This document shows positions 1 to 10,289 of a stretch of DNA of 64,000 nt, piece by piece (position 1 is the first letter of the stretch; each line of letters opens with the position of its first letter). Origin of the DNA: Saccharum officinarum (lineage: Eukaryota; Streptophyta; Magnoliopsida; Poales; Poaceae); the NCBI GenBank assembly GCA_020631735.1, contig CM036223.1, positions 6,238,191 to 6,302,190 on the forward strand. The letters run 5' to 3'. The translations under genes were made by a program, and so were the position numbers. The notes below the pieces were generated by a model. The model saw nothing but the letters and a program-made list of their open reading frames with translations, ran no database searches and was not told the DNA's origin.

Positions 1-780
1 TATAAACAGAACACGGCGGAATTGTACTCAAACTGGCAGCTAATATTCATTTCCTAAAAAAAATCATTTAAGAGAACGATATTTTTCTCCGCTCAACTTA
101 TTTTGTTTTGAGTTTTGACTAGGTGCTTGGAGTTAGACTTTAATTTAACCTCTGTTTTCAATAAAAAAATAGTAAGAAAACCAATATTAAGGGAAGCATT
201 TGAACATGAATGTGTTAGGAGATTTTTTACGATACTTATGGAGAATTTCGACGGCTCACAACAACCGATCCGATGGCCAGAAAGGCCAAAGGCAATGGGA
301 GGCGATGGGAGGGAGACGATGGGAGGCGATTGCTATGTCTATGACCGGTGGGCCATATGCGCTAAATCGCATCCCATCGCCTCCAAAACTGAGGGGGGAG
401 GCGATGCCAAATAAAGGATGGTTAATTGTGTTTTTGTATTTTTTTTCTAATCAAGGGTATTAAGGTAACTTTATAAATATAAAATTTTATGTTTTAAGTA
501 TAATAATTAAGGCTATTACTATTGTTATTAGATGAATAAAAAAACAGCGACCGATCGTCGCATGGAGCCGCCGCCGCCGCCTTCTAGGTTTCACTCGCCG
601 CCCGCCGCCGCCCAAGTTCGTCCGCGCGCCTGATGCTGCTCCTTCGGCGAGGTGCCGGGCAGCCCTGACCTGCGTCATGCGTCCGCTGCCCTTATCGGTC
701 GCGTTCATGGTTCAGTTCGCCTTTTTCGCGGACGGACGAAGGTCCCCGGCTAGCCGGGCTCGCGGAAGCAGGCCATGAGG
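1..780. other. Intergenic, GC-rich towards the right
   Basis: No gene is recognised here. Around 290-405 there is a G-rich stretch with several copies of GGGAGGCGAT and, shortly after, the inverted form ATCGCCTCC, which could be the edge of a small unclassified element. From about 550 the sequence becomes very GC-rich with CCG and CGC runs. The ORFs there read through low-complexity Arg/Ala/Pro and have no recognisable domain. Confidence 0.4.
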
Positions 781-1107
781 TCGTGGGCGGGCGGCCGTGC
801 GCGGGCTCCGGGCCGGCGGCGGCTAGGGTTCCGGCGGCGGTCACACGCATCTGGAGGAGCCGCGCCATGCCTGGACGCCGCCGGGGCGCGCATCTGGAGG
901 AATCGCGTGGTGACGGCGGCGGGGCGGCCGGGCGCGGTGGTGGCGGCGCGTTGGGACGGCCCGGAAGTGGCGGCGCGAGGCGCGTGGCGGCGCAGCTCGG
1001 GCCCCGTCCCCGGCCGCCGCCGCCTGCAGCTCCAGCGCGTCCGCGCGGCCGCGGTCGCCGACGAGCCCAAGCTGAACAAGTACAGCTACCTGCGCCCGCT
1101 GCCCTCA

Positions 1108-1514
1108 CGGTGATGCAACTCACGGGCAGCAGCTTCTCTCCTCGTCGGCGTAGAGGCGGCCGACGTCGACGAACCCGTGGCGGGAACAGCCTCCAAGCCG
1201 ACAAGGAGAAAGCGACGACGGAGAGCCAGTCGCTGGGGGCAAGGTTTTGGATAACGAACCTAATGGCGCGCTTCAGGAGCGCGAGCTTGGGACCAGACAT
1301 GCTGCCGCTGACGTCGAGCACGGTCACTAGGTCCAGTGGCGCTCGGGTGCTCACCCACGTCGGCACATGCGGAGCCCTGAGATGGATCATGATGGCAAAC
1401 TCCTCCTGTTCTGTTCCACGGACTCCTGAATTGCTGGGAATTCAGTGTATGAGAAGCCCACGCCGGCGAAGCGGTTCCTGCTGGCGACGGTGATGCAACT
1501 CACGGGCAGCAGCT
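1108..1514. repeat. 27-bp direct duplication flanking the VWA fragment
   Basis: The same 27 bases (beginning CGGTGATGCAACTC) occur at 1108-1134 and at 1488-1514. Between them lies the inverted VWA fragment. The duplication is far longer than target sites of plant DNA transposons, which suggests repair-associated capture of filler DNA. Visible directly by comparing the two sites. Confidence 0.8.
1136..1425 (-). pseudogene. Inverted fragment of a WAV3-type VWA/RING E3 ligase gene
   Basis: On the minus strand the translation contains RAPLDLVTVLDVSGSMSG followed by KLALLKRAIRFVIQNL and SDWLSVVAFS. This is the start of a von Willebrand factor A domain with its MIDAS motif DxSGS, in the style of plant WAVY GROWTH 3 family RING-VWA proteins. 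Only about 95 codons survive. The reading frame degenerates after the LFPP segment near 1165, and no RING finger or downstream VWA strands are seen. The fragment lies between two direct copies of a 27-bp sequence (1108-1134 and 1488-1514) belonging to a different, plus-strand reading frame, so it looks inserted rather than native. The VWA identification is firm; the family assignment is from memory of the conserved wording. Confidence 0.7.
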
Positions 1515-1767
1515 ACGGCCGGAGGAAGATCGTGTCGTCGGAGCACGTCAGGTACGGTACAGACAACACACACCTATCAATAGCGAATCATCATGTGCTC
1601 ATCAATTCTCGCTGCAATTCTCAGTTTTTCTATGGACATGCTTGTGTTCTTGTGACAGGAATCTGGAGAAGCTTGCGGAGACCGATGTCCCGGACGCCAA
1701 ACGGACCGTGAAGAGGCTTAGCGGTGGCAGGCTGAGGAGCATTTTCCATGGCATTTGGAGCCTGTAG
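1445..1767 (+). pseudogene. Unidentified gene fragment with a probable intron
   Basis: A plus-strand reading from 1445 (KPTPAKRFLLATVMQLTGSS, then YGRRKIVSSEHVR) ends at a plausible donor (CAG|GTACGG near 1552). An acceptor (TTGTGACAG, about 1660) is followed by NLEKLAETDVPDAKRTVKRL and a stop near 1767. I do not recognise the protein family. The first exon shares a 27-bp segment with 1108-1134, so the locus was disrupted by the insertion that carries the VWA fragment. Probably a broken host gene. Confidence 0.35.
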
Positions 1768-1962
1768 TGTAACGTAATCCTTGGAGACAAGCATGCAGTA
1801 GCTGCTACCCACTAGTACTGTATCTCTGGCTAACGCATATACCATGTTCCTTGCATCTTTTGTTACTGTGAAGGAATCAAAGAACGAATCACCCAGTGGG
1901 CAGGGAGCAGCCGATCGCCCGGGCCACTTCGTGTAGGGCCATGGCGGCGGCGGCTTCGACGG

Positions 1963-2190
1963 CCCGAGCCGCGTGCAACCCGTCGTCCAGCGCCGTGCCG
2001 GACCCGTCGGACCACGTGTGGGCGCACCACTTGAACCTGCTCAACTCCACGCCGGCGCCGGCCGCTCCGCACTAGCTCGACCCGTCGCGCGCCACCACGT
2101 CGTCCCTGGACGTGGCGTCCGTGTCCGTGAGCAACGCCAGCGACCTGGAGGCCACGGAGTGGGTGGAGCAGGACGAGTCCGACGTGTCCT
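1963..2190 (+). pseudogene. BREVIS RADIX-like exon, 5' part, cut by CACTA insertion
   Basis: In the frame ending at 2190 the plus strand reads DPSDHVWAHHLNLLNSTPAP, a stop (TAG, at the end of PAAPH), then LDVASVSVSNASDLEATEWV and EQDESDV. The EWVEQDE segment is the signature start of the C-terminal BRX domain of plant BREVIS RADIX-like proteins, which act at the plasma membrane and nucleus in root growth and vascular development. The rest of the domain resumes at 10233, immediately after the CACTA element. Lesions: the TAG stop (probably GAG originally), the 8 kb insertion, and one missing base in the downstream part. This is therefore a pseudogene or a damaged allele; no start codon or upstream BRX domain can be assigned here. 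Confidence 0.75.
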
Positions 2191-2204
2191 CACTGCTACA
2201 GATT

Positions 2205-2465
2205 CAGTCATCAGTGCCGGCCACATCACTGCCGAAATTAGGACAAACGGCAGTGATGACCCTTTACTGCCGGTTCTAGGCTCTGACAACCAGAAAATAA
2301 TTGGGGGGTGCGAGAACCGGCAGTGATGACAACTATCACTGCCGGTTTGTGCCTCCCGCCGGCAGTGATGACAACTCCACTTATCACTGCCGGTTCAAGC
2401 CAAGAACCGATAGTGATTTGATTCTATCACTGTCGGTTCTAGGATACAACCGACAGTGATGAGCC
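2205..2465. repeat. Left subterminal repeat array of CACTA element
   Basis: About ten copies of the ATCACTGCCGGTT motif or its inverse (AACCGGCAGTGAT), with one-base variants such as ACTGTCGG. Arrays of this type bind transposase in En/Spm-like elements. Copies in opposite orientation could fold into hairpins. Confidence 0.85.
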
Positions 2466-2870
2466 TGACAGCACAAAAAGGTTGTAGCCGTCATCTTCTT
2501 CCTCCACTCTTTTATTCCGAGAACAGAGGCGCGCGTTTGGGCCACTCCCTCTAATGTTGCGGTCGCCCAAATCCGTGAAGCTACCACTTGGATTTGGAAG
2601 AATGGCTTGATCTTTTTGCTTTAAGGTTAGTAACCAGCCTCCATTCCTTCGATTTTGTTGCTTAATTAGCTTTGTTTTGATGGCTATAATGCTTGATTCT
2701 CATTCTTATTTCTCCATTCTTTTACAGAGCACTTTTCTAATTCATGGCTATAATGCATTGTTAGTATGTGATGTTATAATTGGTTCTTAAGAGTAGAGTA
2801 GATTCTTTTACAATGTTGATGAGCAAATTAACCCATGTGTCACCAAACAATGCATTATTTGGAGCAGTAG

Positions 2871-3031
2871 TGGCGGATCTACAGGGGGCTGGGTGGGCTC
2901 CAGCCCCCCTAATGACTTGATTTACTACTAGAAACACTGTAGCAAAAATCTTAAATCACCATTAAATCTTCATGCAAATCAACATCTCCATTGTTTTTAG
3001 CCCCCCCTTGATTATCATCCTACATCCGCCA
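2871..3031. mobile_element. Small MITE-like insertion
   Basis: A 161-bp segment starts TGGCGGATCTACAGGGGG and ends CCTACATCCGCCA, giving short imperfect terminal inverted repeats around an AT-rich core. It lies upstream of the TNP2-type coding part of the CACTA element. Both flanks read TTTGGAGC, but this is part of a local tandem repeat, so I cannot assign a target duplication. Superfamily uncertain. Confidence 0.5.
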
Positions 3032-3033
3032 CA

Positions 3034-3316
3034 TGTTTGGAGCTACATTGTTGTTCATGATCATGTCTCCAATTTTAGTATTTTTTTAAATTAATGTCTC
3101 TATTTTTATGTGGCATGGAGTAGAATAATTGTTCTATAATATTGTGCAATAATTATTTTTTATGGGGCTATGATTTTTAATTTATATGGGCATTGTTTGG
3201 AGCTACATTGTTATTCATGATCATGTCTCCAAATTTAGTCTTTTTTAAATTAGTGTCTCCATTTTTATGTTGCATGGAGTAGAATAATTGTTCTTCAATA
3301 TTGTGCAATAATTGTT
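3034..3316. repeat. Tandem duplication, period about 160 bp
   Basis: The stretch starting TTTGGAGCTACATTGTT at 3034 and running to TGCAATAATT near 3152 is repeated with small changes from about 3193 to 3316. It lies upstream of the acceptor site (CTGTGCAG, ending 3370) of the TNP2-type gene, probably within a leader or intron. Confidence 0.7.
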
Positions 3317-3370
3317 TCTTATTAAAACTTTCCTATGTTTCCTCTGCCCGGCCCATTTTACCTGTGCAGA

Positions 3371-4962
3371 CATGGATCGAGGGTGGATGTACGATCTGTC
3401 ATGTATAGACCAACGGTACTTGACGGGCATCGACGATTTTATCAAGCTCGCTAGAGCCAATGCTGGGGACTCACAGCCTGTATTCTGTCCATGCAAAGAT
3501 TGCAAGAATACGAGAAAATGGGGCGACGTGGAGCATATACGATTGCACTTGATTACCAGGGGGTTTATGAGAGACTACACGATTTGGACTTTGCATGGGG
3601 AGGTTGGTCAAAATGTTGCACAAGAAAACAATGATGAGGCTAGTTAACATGAGAGAACTTAAGTTTAACTATGGTTGTATGAAGGCCCATGACTGTCATG
3701 TTATTATGACTCAGCTACTCCTAGTTGCCCTGCGAGGTATCCTCCCTAACAAGGTCCGTGCCCCAATCATAAAGTTGTATTCGTTCTTCAATGCGATCTC
3801 TGAAAAGGTCATTGAAGGGGCCAAGCTAGACCAGCTGAAGCAGGAGATAATCGAGATTCTATGCAGGCTTGAGATGCATTTCCCACCGACTTACTTCGAC
3901 ATATCAGTGCATCTACTTGTTCATCTTGTGGACCAAATTAAAGCCCTTGGCCCAATATACCTACACCAGATGTTTCCTTTCGAGAGGTTGATGAAAGTTT
4001 TTAGGCGGTATGTTAGGAATAGATTCAGACCAGAAGGGAGCATGGTAGAAGGATGGACAACGGAGGAGGCCATTGAGTTCTGCACATATTATATGGACAT
4101 CAATCGGGTCGGAGTTCCAGTATCTCGTCACGATGGAAGACTAGGGGGCATAGGAACGATAGGTGAGAAAGCTGTCAAAATAGTCGAAGTGGTTTCCTTC
4201 AGACAAGCACACTTCGCTGTTCTCCAGCAGGCCGACGGTGTGATGACATACATTAATGAGCACAAGCAGTTACTGCAAAGTAAGCACATCGGTAGGTCAC
4301 AGGCTTGGCTTGAGAAAAAACATAAGGAGGAATTCGGTGACTGGTTTCAACGCCGCAGGCTAGGAATGGTGACGGGATGTCAGCTAGATCTCTTAGCTCC
4401 CGGACCTTCGACTACGGTGATGATGTACCAAGGTTATGATATAAATGGTTTTACATTTTACACAAAAAAACAGGATGGAAAGAGCACCAACCAAAATAGT
4501 GCTGTTCGTTTCGACGCCCACGATGAATACGACACGGTGGAGGCAACATACTATGGTTTCATAGATGAGATATGGGAGCTAGACTATGGACGATAGTTGA
4601 AGGTCGCTCTTTTCCATTGCCAGTGGGTCCAGCTAGATGAAATCAACACCGACAATGATGGGTTCACTACCGTTGATCTATCCAAGACCGCATACAGAGA
4701 TGACCCCTTCGTCCTTGTAAAGGATGTTTTGCAAATCTTCTATGCAAGGGATAACAATACAAAGGGAAGACTACAAGTAGTCATGCATGGCAAAAGGAAG
4801 ATTGTCGGTGTTGAAGGAGTGACGGACGAAGAAGAGTACAAAGGTTATCAAGAAATGGCTCCTTTTGGGGCAGGCATTACCCTACCTATCCTTGAAGAGG
4901 GTGACGAACCTGCTTACCTCCGGAGTGATCACGATGAGGCCATCATAGTTAGAATATCATAA
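3371..4962 (+). pseudogene. CACTA TNP2-type gene lacking the transposase core
   Basis: From ATG 3372 the protein begins MDRGWMYD and contains FCPCKDCKN and HLITRGFM, the Transpos_assoc zinc-binding-like domain found at the N terminus of plant CACTA TNP2 proteins. The frame stops at 3645. Immediately downstream in another frame is ELKFNYGCMKAHDCHVIMTQ, the start of the DUF4218 domain, followed by DUF4216 (residues around FDAHDEYDTVEATYYGFIDE), a stop at 4594-4596, and the rest of DUF4216 to 4962. In intact TNP2 proteins several hundred residues of Transposase_21 core separate the first two domains; here they are absent, so the junction at about 3645-3655 marks an internal deletion. The product cannot be a working transposase. 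Domain order and names are from family knowledge. Confidence 0.85.
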
Positions 4963-5277
4963 ACTATGTAATCCTTAATGAAATATTGTTTTAGTAATTT
5001 GCATCGAATTTGAGATCATATGGAGTTGTAGAGATTGATGAGTTCTACCACTATTATTTTAGAACTTTGTTGATATAACGGATGCCATGTTTCCAACAAA
5101 GTGACATAACTTTGTGTGAGACAGAGCACTTTATGAGACATGCCTAATAAAACTTTCTCAAATTGAGAAATGACTAAAATAAAAGTTGTAGACATTCATG
5201 AGTTCAACAACTTTGTTGTTTACAACTTTTCCATTTGAGATTAATTGGGGACCCAAAATATTTAAAAATAATCAATA

Positions 5278-5480
5278 TCACTGTCGGTTCTAATAACCAC
5301 CCGGCAGTGATGTCCCATATCACTGCCGGGTGGTTATTAGAACGGCAGTGATATGGGACATTACTGCCGGTGGTTATTAGAACCGGCAGTGATATGGGAC
5401 ATCACTGCCGGGTGGTTATTAGAACCGGCAGTGATATGGGACATCACTGTCGGTTCTAATAACCACCCGGCAGTGATGCG
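5278..5480. repeat. Internal palindromic block of CACTA subterminal motif
   Basis: Five to six near-perfect units pair ACTGCCGG or ACTGTCGG with GGTGGTTATTAGAAC in alternating orientation (about 32 bp per half unit). The motif is the same as at the two element ends, but this block sits between the two genes and ends just before a TATA box. It can fold into long hairpins. Confidence 0.8.
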
Positions 5481-5484
5481 TGGG

Positions 5485-5494
5485 TTATATAAGG
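5485..5494 (+). promoter_or_regulatory. TATA box for the second CACTA gene
   Basis: TTATATAAGG lies directly after the internal repeat block and before a GC-rich leader, upstream of the Transposase_24/Ulp1 gene. Position and context fit a core promoter; a transcription start near 5520 is inferred. Confidence 0.5.
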
Positions 5495-6243
5495 CGCTGG
5501 CGCGCTCCAAGGCAGCACGACATTTTACGCGCTCCACGCTGTTCGCCAGTGCACGCCGCCGCCGCCCGATGCGCACTGCACGACGCCGCAGCCCGACGCC
5601 GCCCTTCACGACGCCGTCCCTACCGCTTCCTCAACGCCGCCATCCCCTATAGCTACGCTGACGCCGCGAGGAGCTCCTCCACGTCGCTGTTGAGCGCGCC
5701 ACCCCTGCTTACTCGGTGAGTGCCCATAAGGTGTTCGATAGAATGCCCACCTCACATTGTCTTTTTTTTTCTTCTTCTGGTTGTGTGTGGGTGAACTTGT
5801 GCATGTGTGTGCTTGTTGCTCGTATTCATGATCTCTAGTACCGAGAAATGATTGTTCGGTTGAGACAGGTAGTTTTAATCTTGTCGAACTTTTGTTCTTT
5901 TTCCTTTCTTTTTAGAAATGAACACTTCCTTGAAATATTACTCTATCAGGATATGTATTCTTGGGGTGTGTGTGTGTGTGTGTGCTGATAATGGATAGAT
6001 TAGAATGGGACATTCTGTAGCTTCCAAGAAATGTATTTTAGTTGTCAAGTTTTTACTTACTTCAGTACTTATTGCAAGCTTTTCCCCTATTCTCGTCCTG
6101 GTTACTAAGGTTTCTAACAAAAAAATGCAGTCCTTGAATAGATTGCCAGCAGGCTTACCATATGCCTACATGGAAGGACAGTAGTATCCCTCGGCTCTGA
6201 GAGGCAAATAAGGTTTCTATTTTTTAATTGTCTGTCGAAATGC

Positions 6244-9200
6244 ATGTCCAGAAACATGACTTGTCATCGCCAATTCACCACCCGTCGCCGAACTACTGAT
6301 ACCCCACAAGCAGAGAGCACTGCGACAGGAGCGCCGCAGGATCCAACTAATGGTGGTGGTAACAATTAGGACGATTGGAGCCCTATCCATTATCTGCAGC
6401 TAGACCAAGGAGATGAGGTAATAACTTAGGTCATACCTAATAACGCGATAGTAAGAAATCACGCTAGATAAGTTTGATGAGAACTTATTTATGAATTTTG
6501 AAGCAGGTTCCGCCGCAAGAGCCAAGTGGTGAGGGTACCAGTAGGACTAAGCGTGGTGCAACAAAGCTTCCTCAAACAAGTAAACATTGGCACATCTCTG
6601 AGTTCGACCAAGTAGGGGAGCCGGTGGAGCCTCTTAAAGCATTAGGCCCATACAAGAGTGTCATCAGGGCACTTGTAAGAGACTTATCCCGATCAAATAC
6701 AGGAAATGGACTGGTCGTGAGGATGACCCATGGAGGGTTCCAGAAAGTGAGAAGGAGCTAGTTTGGAACAAGTTGAAAGGGTATTTCACTTTTTCTAATG
6801 ACTATGACAAGGCGACAGTCAAGAAGAAGGCCAAGGAAATCATGGGTCGCTCGTTCAAGACTTTCAAGGAAATCTTGTACAAGTTAATCAAGGAGGACAG
6901 AACCGAATTTTGAGGGAGGTCAATACAACAAGTAGAGAGACTTCTGGGAGGAGTTCAAGGCTTACAAGCTATCCAAAGAGGCCAAGGCATCAAGCGAAAG
7001 AAATAGAGCAAACTCGCTTAAGGTAAAGGATCCTCATCGCCTAGGATCGCGTGGCTATGTAAGGAAGATTCCAGAATGGGAAATGGAAGTCCAGAAACTA
7101 GAGCAACGCGGCGTTAGGCCTTAGACAAGCGATTGGCAGCCCAGATCAGTAAACTACCTACTCACAAGGGGCACAATACAATAGTGACGGGAGCCTTAAT
7201 GCCAGTAGTGAACCCGTCAGCAATCTCCTCTAGAGGATTTCAACCTTAACTGAGGAAGTGAATAGAGGTAACCGCAAGTCCGATAGAGAAAATGACGTGC
7301 TCACACAAGCACTTGGAAACAAGGAGCACCCCGGTCGCACTAGAGGAGCCGGGAATGTTCCTTGGGTGAAAGCATTCGAAGGTGAATCTTCATCCTATAG
7401 GAGCCGGGCGAGGGCTAGAACGCAAAGAGAAGAAGAGCTCCAAATATTTCAAAAGGAAATCGAAGATAGCATGGAAGCACGGATAGCTGCTCAAGTTGAT
7501 GCACGAGTTATGTCAGCTATGCAATCCATGTGTTCGACACAACCGCAGCCTATCCTGACTTTGAATAGCCCAGTGCCCAAGGGTCGCAGTAGCTGTGGCT
7601 CAACCCCTATGCTTGACGAAGAAGAGGTCAATGCTCCTCATCCGGTGGACAACATCACTGGACCTATTAATGTCAAGTTGTACATCCATCACAGTGGACA
7701 AAAGACAAGGTGGTGGTCGGACAAGCATTTCCAAGAGGAGACGACATCATTCATGGCAAGCCAATGCCACCCGGGTATGCCAGGGTCAGCATTGATAAGA
7801 TCTTGGATAAGAAGTACAATAAGATACACATTGATTTCCCAGTGGATGAAGATAGGCCGCGTCTTATTCACAACTTGGGCACTCATGTGGCTTGGCGCAA
7901 ACGCTTCATCAAGCTGGATGAGCAGCCATCTTTAGATGATGAGGATGACAGTGAATCATCGGCATCGCCGCCGCCAAGAGGTTTCTCTTCTCTGCAAGAT
8001 CCTCATTCTCTCTCTCCTGCCTCGAAAGAGAAGACACCTCCTCCACCGCCAAAGGAGAAAACACTCCTCTACCTCCTCCACCGCCAAAGGAGAAAACTCC
8101 TCTACCTCCTCCACCTCCTCACAGCCAAAGGAGAAGACACCTCGCTCCTCCGCGAAAATCCAAAGTGCGATCAGGTTCGACCTCGCAACACAAGAGGTCA
8201 TCAGTTTTGGTTGGTAATGCTCCCAGACAAGTAAAAAGAAGGTGGATGCTAGCATTACGAGTAAGATGAAGGACGACTGTGGAGCCTCCAAGCAAGAAAG
8301 CTGTCGTTGCCTTCTTTAATTGAATAGCCAGTCTACCTAAGTGGAGATAACAGACCGAATTTGAAAGGCAACACAACAAAGAGAGTAATCAAATCAGAGC
8401 TAGAGAAATACACACCAAAGAATTGCTAGAGATTAGAACTTGGCCAACAACATGGGCATATCCATGGAGAGGGCACGGAGTTGTATTACAGAACGAGAGA
8501 TTTTGAAAAAGCCACGGTCACATACAAGTATTCAAGAGGCAATCCTTTGGTCGCCACCGAACAAGAGTATAGAGATTGCCAACATACATGCGACAGTTGC
8601 ATAATTATTACTCCCTGGATACTGCCAACGAAGACTGTGTCGGTTTTAAAGTTTGCATCCCTCCCGGAATGGTTTTTAATCATCCTGAAGAAACGGTGCA
8701 TATTATTTATTATGAACACCTCTTTCAGCTCTTCCAACGGCGCTCGCTCGATACGCAGATTCTGATGATATGGTCTATGTAATACCCTACCCTCACAACG
8801 TTATAATAAACTACGTGATTTGCATTTGAATATATCATATGTTTATTATGCAGGTGTATGGCAAAATGGTGCCTAAAGAAGCAATTGAGCAATATAGACT
8901 TCTTAGATCCCATATTTGTAAATGATACAACATGCACCGCCCCTGGTGAAGATGACTATGTACCAACAAGTTTGAAGATTGAGTTTGAAAGGATGTTCAG
9001 AAACAACAAAACAAACGTACTCCTACCCTACAACTGCGAGTATGTGTTCTCGACCCTTATTTTAGTGTGTTTCTTTCTTGATATGTCATTCAATAACATG
9101 GACTTTGTGATTGCAGCAACCATTTCATCCTCGTAGATATCTATCTTGAAGATTCACATATCGAGGTGTGGGACTCAAAAAAAGTCACTTTCTCTTATCG

Positions 9201-9754
9201 ACCCCCTAGTCAAAGTGCTGAATAAGTAAGTGAACCCAATATCACAACACTTTCTAATCACATAGGATATTGTAATGTCCTCGGTCTTCACACTTCATTT
9301 ACAATGTAACATAGAATGAAGGCATTACCTAATTGGAAAAATCTCGATAGCAAGATGCAAAAGCAATGGAGTGCCCCATTCAGTGTAAAGTATATGGAGG
9401 ATCTCAAGACCCTAGATCAACCGATGGGGAACAACGAATGCGGGTTCTATGTGATGTGGGTAATGCTAAAATACTTTGGCGCAAAAACAAATAAGGGAGA
9501 TGACATGGTACGTAGGCATCCTATTTCTATTGTTTTGTCTTACGTTTGTGCATCTCAATATCATCTTGCTTCAATTACAGCGCAAAGCAAACAATCACAA
9601 CCAGTTGCTAGATTTTGAGATGAGAGGAATTCAAGAGGAGATAGCAAGGTTTGTGATGGACGAGATATTGACCAAGAAAGGATCATTCTCCATTGCGAGG
9701 ACTAAGAAGTACAAGGCACAGTACGGAAGAGACCACATTGATAGGCTATTGTAA
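6244..9754 (+). pseudogene. CACTA second gene: Transposase_24 plus Ulp1-like C48 protease
   Basis: A spliced plus-strand gene. A first coding exon may begin at ATG 6244 (MSRNMTCHRQFTTRRR). From about 6505 the reading EGTSRTKRGATKL through KLKGYFTFSNDYDKATVKKK and FKEILYKLIK is the plant Ptta/En/Spm Transposase_24 domain, although the reading needs a frame change near 6700 and meets a TGA at about 6911. At 7430-7545 there is a predicted coiled coil (EEELQIFQKEIEDSMEARIA), then repeated KEKTPPPPP segments (8025-8140). From about 8570 to 9754 the pieces QLFQRRSLDTQILMIWSM, NHFILVDIYLEDSHIEVWDS and MGNNECGFYVMWVML form a C48 cysteine protease with His, Asp and Cys in place (catalytic Cys near 9439). 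The last intron is about 9507-9579. Stops and frame shifts indicate decay, though some may be intron errors. Such proteases are common passengers of plant CACTA elements; their role in transposition is not established. Confidence 0.75.
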
Positions 9755-9969
9755 TGCGACTCTTAATTCGATACTTAAAGCTTTTTTGAAACTTTTGTAA
9801 TATAAATGTTGATGGGTTTGTATTGTCGCTGATCAACAACCACCTTCACATCGATATTAAATTGATCGATAGCAACCACCTCCACCTCCACCTCCCCGAC
9901 CTCCCACCCCACCACCTCCCTCAAAATGAAAATAAAACAATTATTAAAATGCAAATTGTAAAAAGTATA

Positions 9970-10205
9970 TCACTACCGGTTCAAAAAAAAACGGCAGTGG
10001 TAATATAATCTACACAACCAGTTGGTTAAAACAACCGGCAGTGATGGCTCAAGTATCACTGCCGGTTTGTAACACGAACCGCAGTGATACATGAGCTATC
10101 ACTGTCGGTTTGGCATAAACGGCAGTGATGTGATCAGCTTATCACTGCCGAGTTGGTTATGACGGTTCAAAATCCGCCAGTGAAGGGGGTTTTGAACCGC
10201 CAGTG
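9970..10205. repeat. Right subterminal repeat array of CACTA element
   Basis: At least eight copies of ATCACTGCCGGTT or its inverse, mirroring the left array. The final copies vary (CGCCAGTGA) and run directly into the terminal sequence ending GTAGTG at 10229. Confidence 0.85.
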
Positions 10206-10232
10206 ATGTCCTTCTCTGCTGCTGTAGTGCCT

Positions 10233-10289
10233 TCACCATCACGAGTTCGGCGACGGCACCCGCGAGCTCCGCCGCGTCCGCTTCAGGCA
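10233..10289 (+). pseudogene. BREVIS RADIX-like exon, 3' part
   Basis: Directly after the second CCT the sequence reads TFTIT-type residues and then, one base out of frame, FGDGTRELRRVRFRQ. This matches the middle of the BRX domain, where the consensus is roughly ITIRxLPDGTRELRRVRFS. Joining 2190 to 10233 without the element gives an alignment of the right length apart from the single missing base. The exon probably ends at CAG|GCAAGT or similar near 10287. No further BRX residues (the WW segment) are recognised downstream. Confidence 0.72.

Larger units (their letters stand above)
2191..10229 (+). mobile_element. CACTA (En/Spm-type) DNA transposon, 8,039 bp
   Basis: The left end starts CACTGCTACAG and the right end, read inverted, starts CACTACAGCAGC. 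Each is flanked by the trinucleotide CCT (2188-2190 and 10230-10232), matching the 3-bp target duplication of CACTA elements. Both subterminal regions (2205-2465 and 9970-10205) are packed with direct and inverted copies of ATCACTGCCGGTT, as expected for transposase-binding arrays. Two plus-strand genes lie inside: a TNP2-type gene without its transposase core and a Transposase_24/Ulp1 gene. A third block of the same motif lies in the middle (5278-5480). Coding regions carry stops and a large deletion, so the copy is probably non-autonomous although its ends look usable. Confidence 0.93.

Noticed and set aside
692..1390. A complete VWA protein of 232 residues
   Set aside because: Only about the first 75 residues align with the VWA fold; the remainder is Arg/Pro-rich readthrough of an unrelated strand.
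5278..5480. CRISPR-like array
   Set aside because: The spacing and repeats are palindromic copies of the CACTA terminal motif in a plant element, with no spacers of even length and no cas genes.
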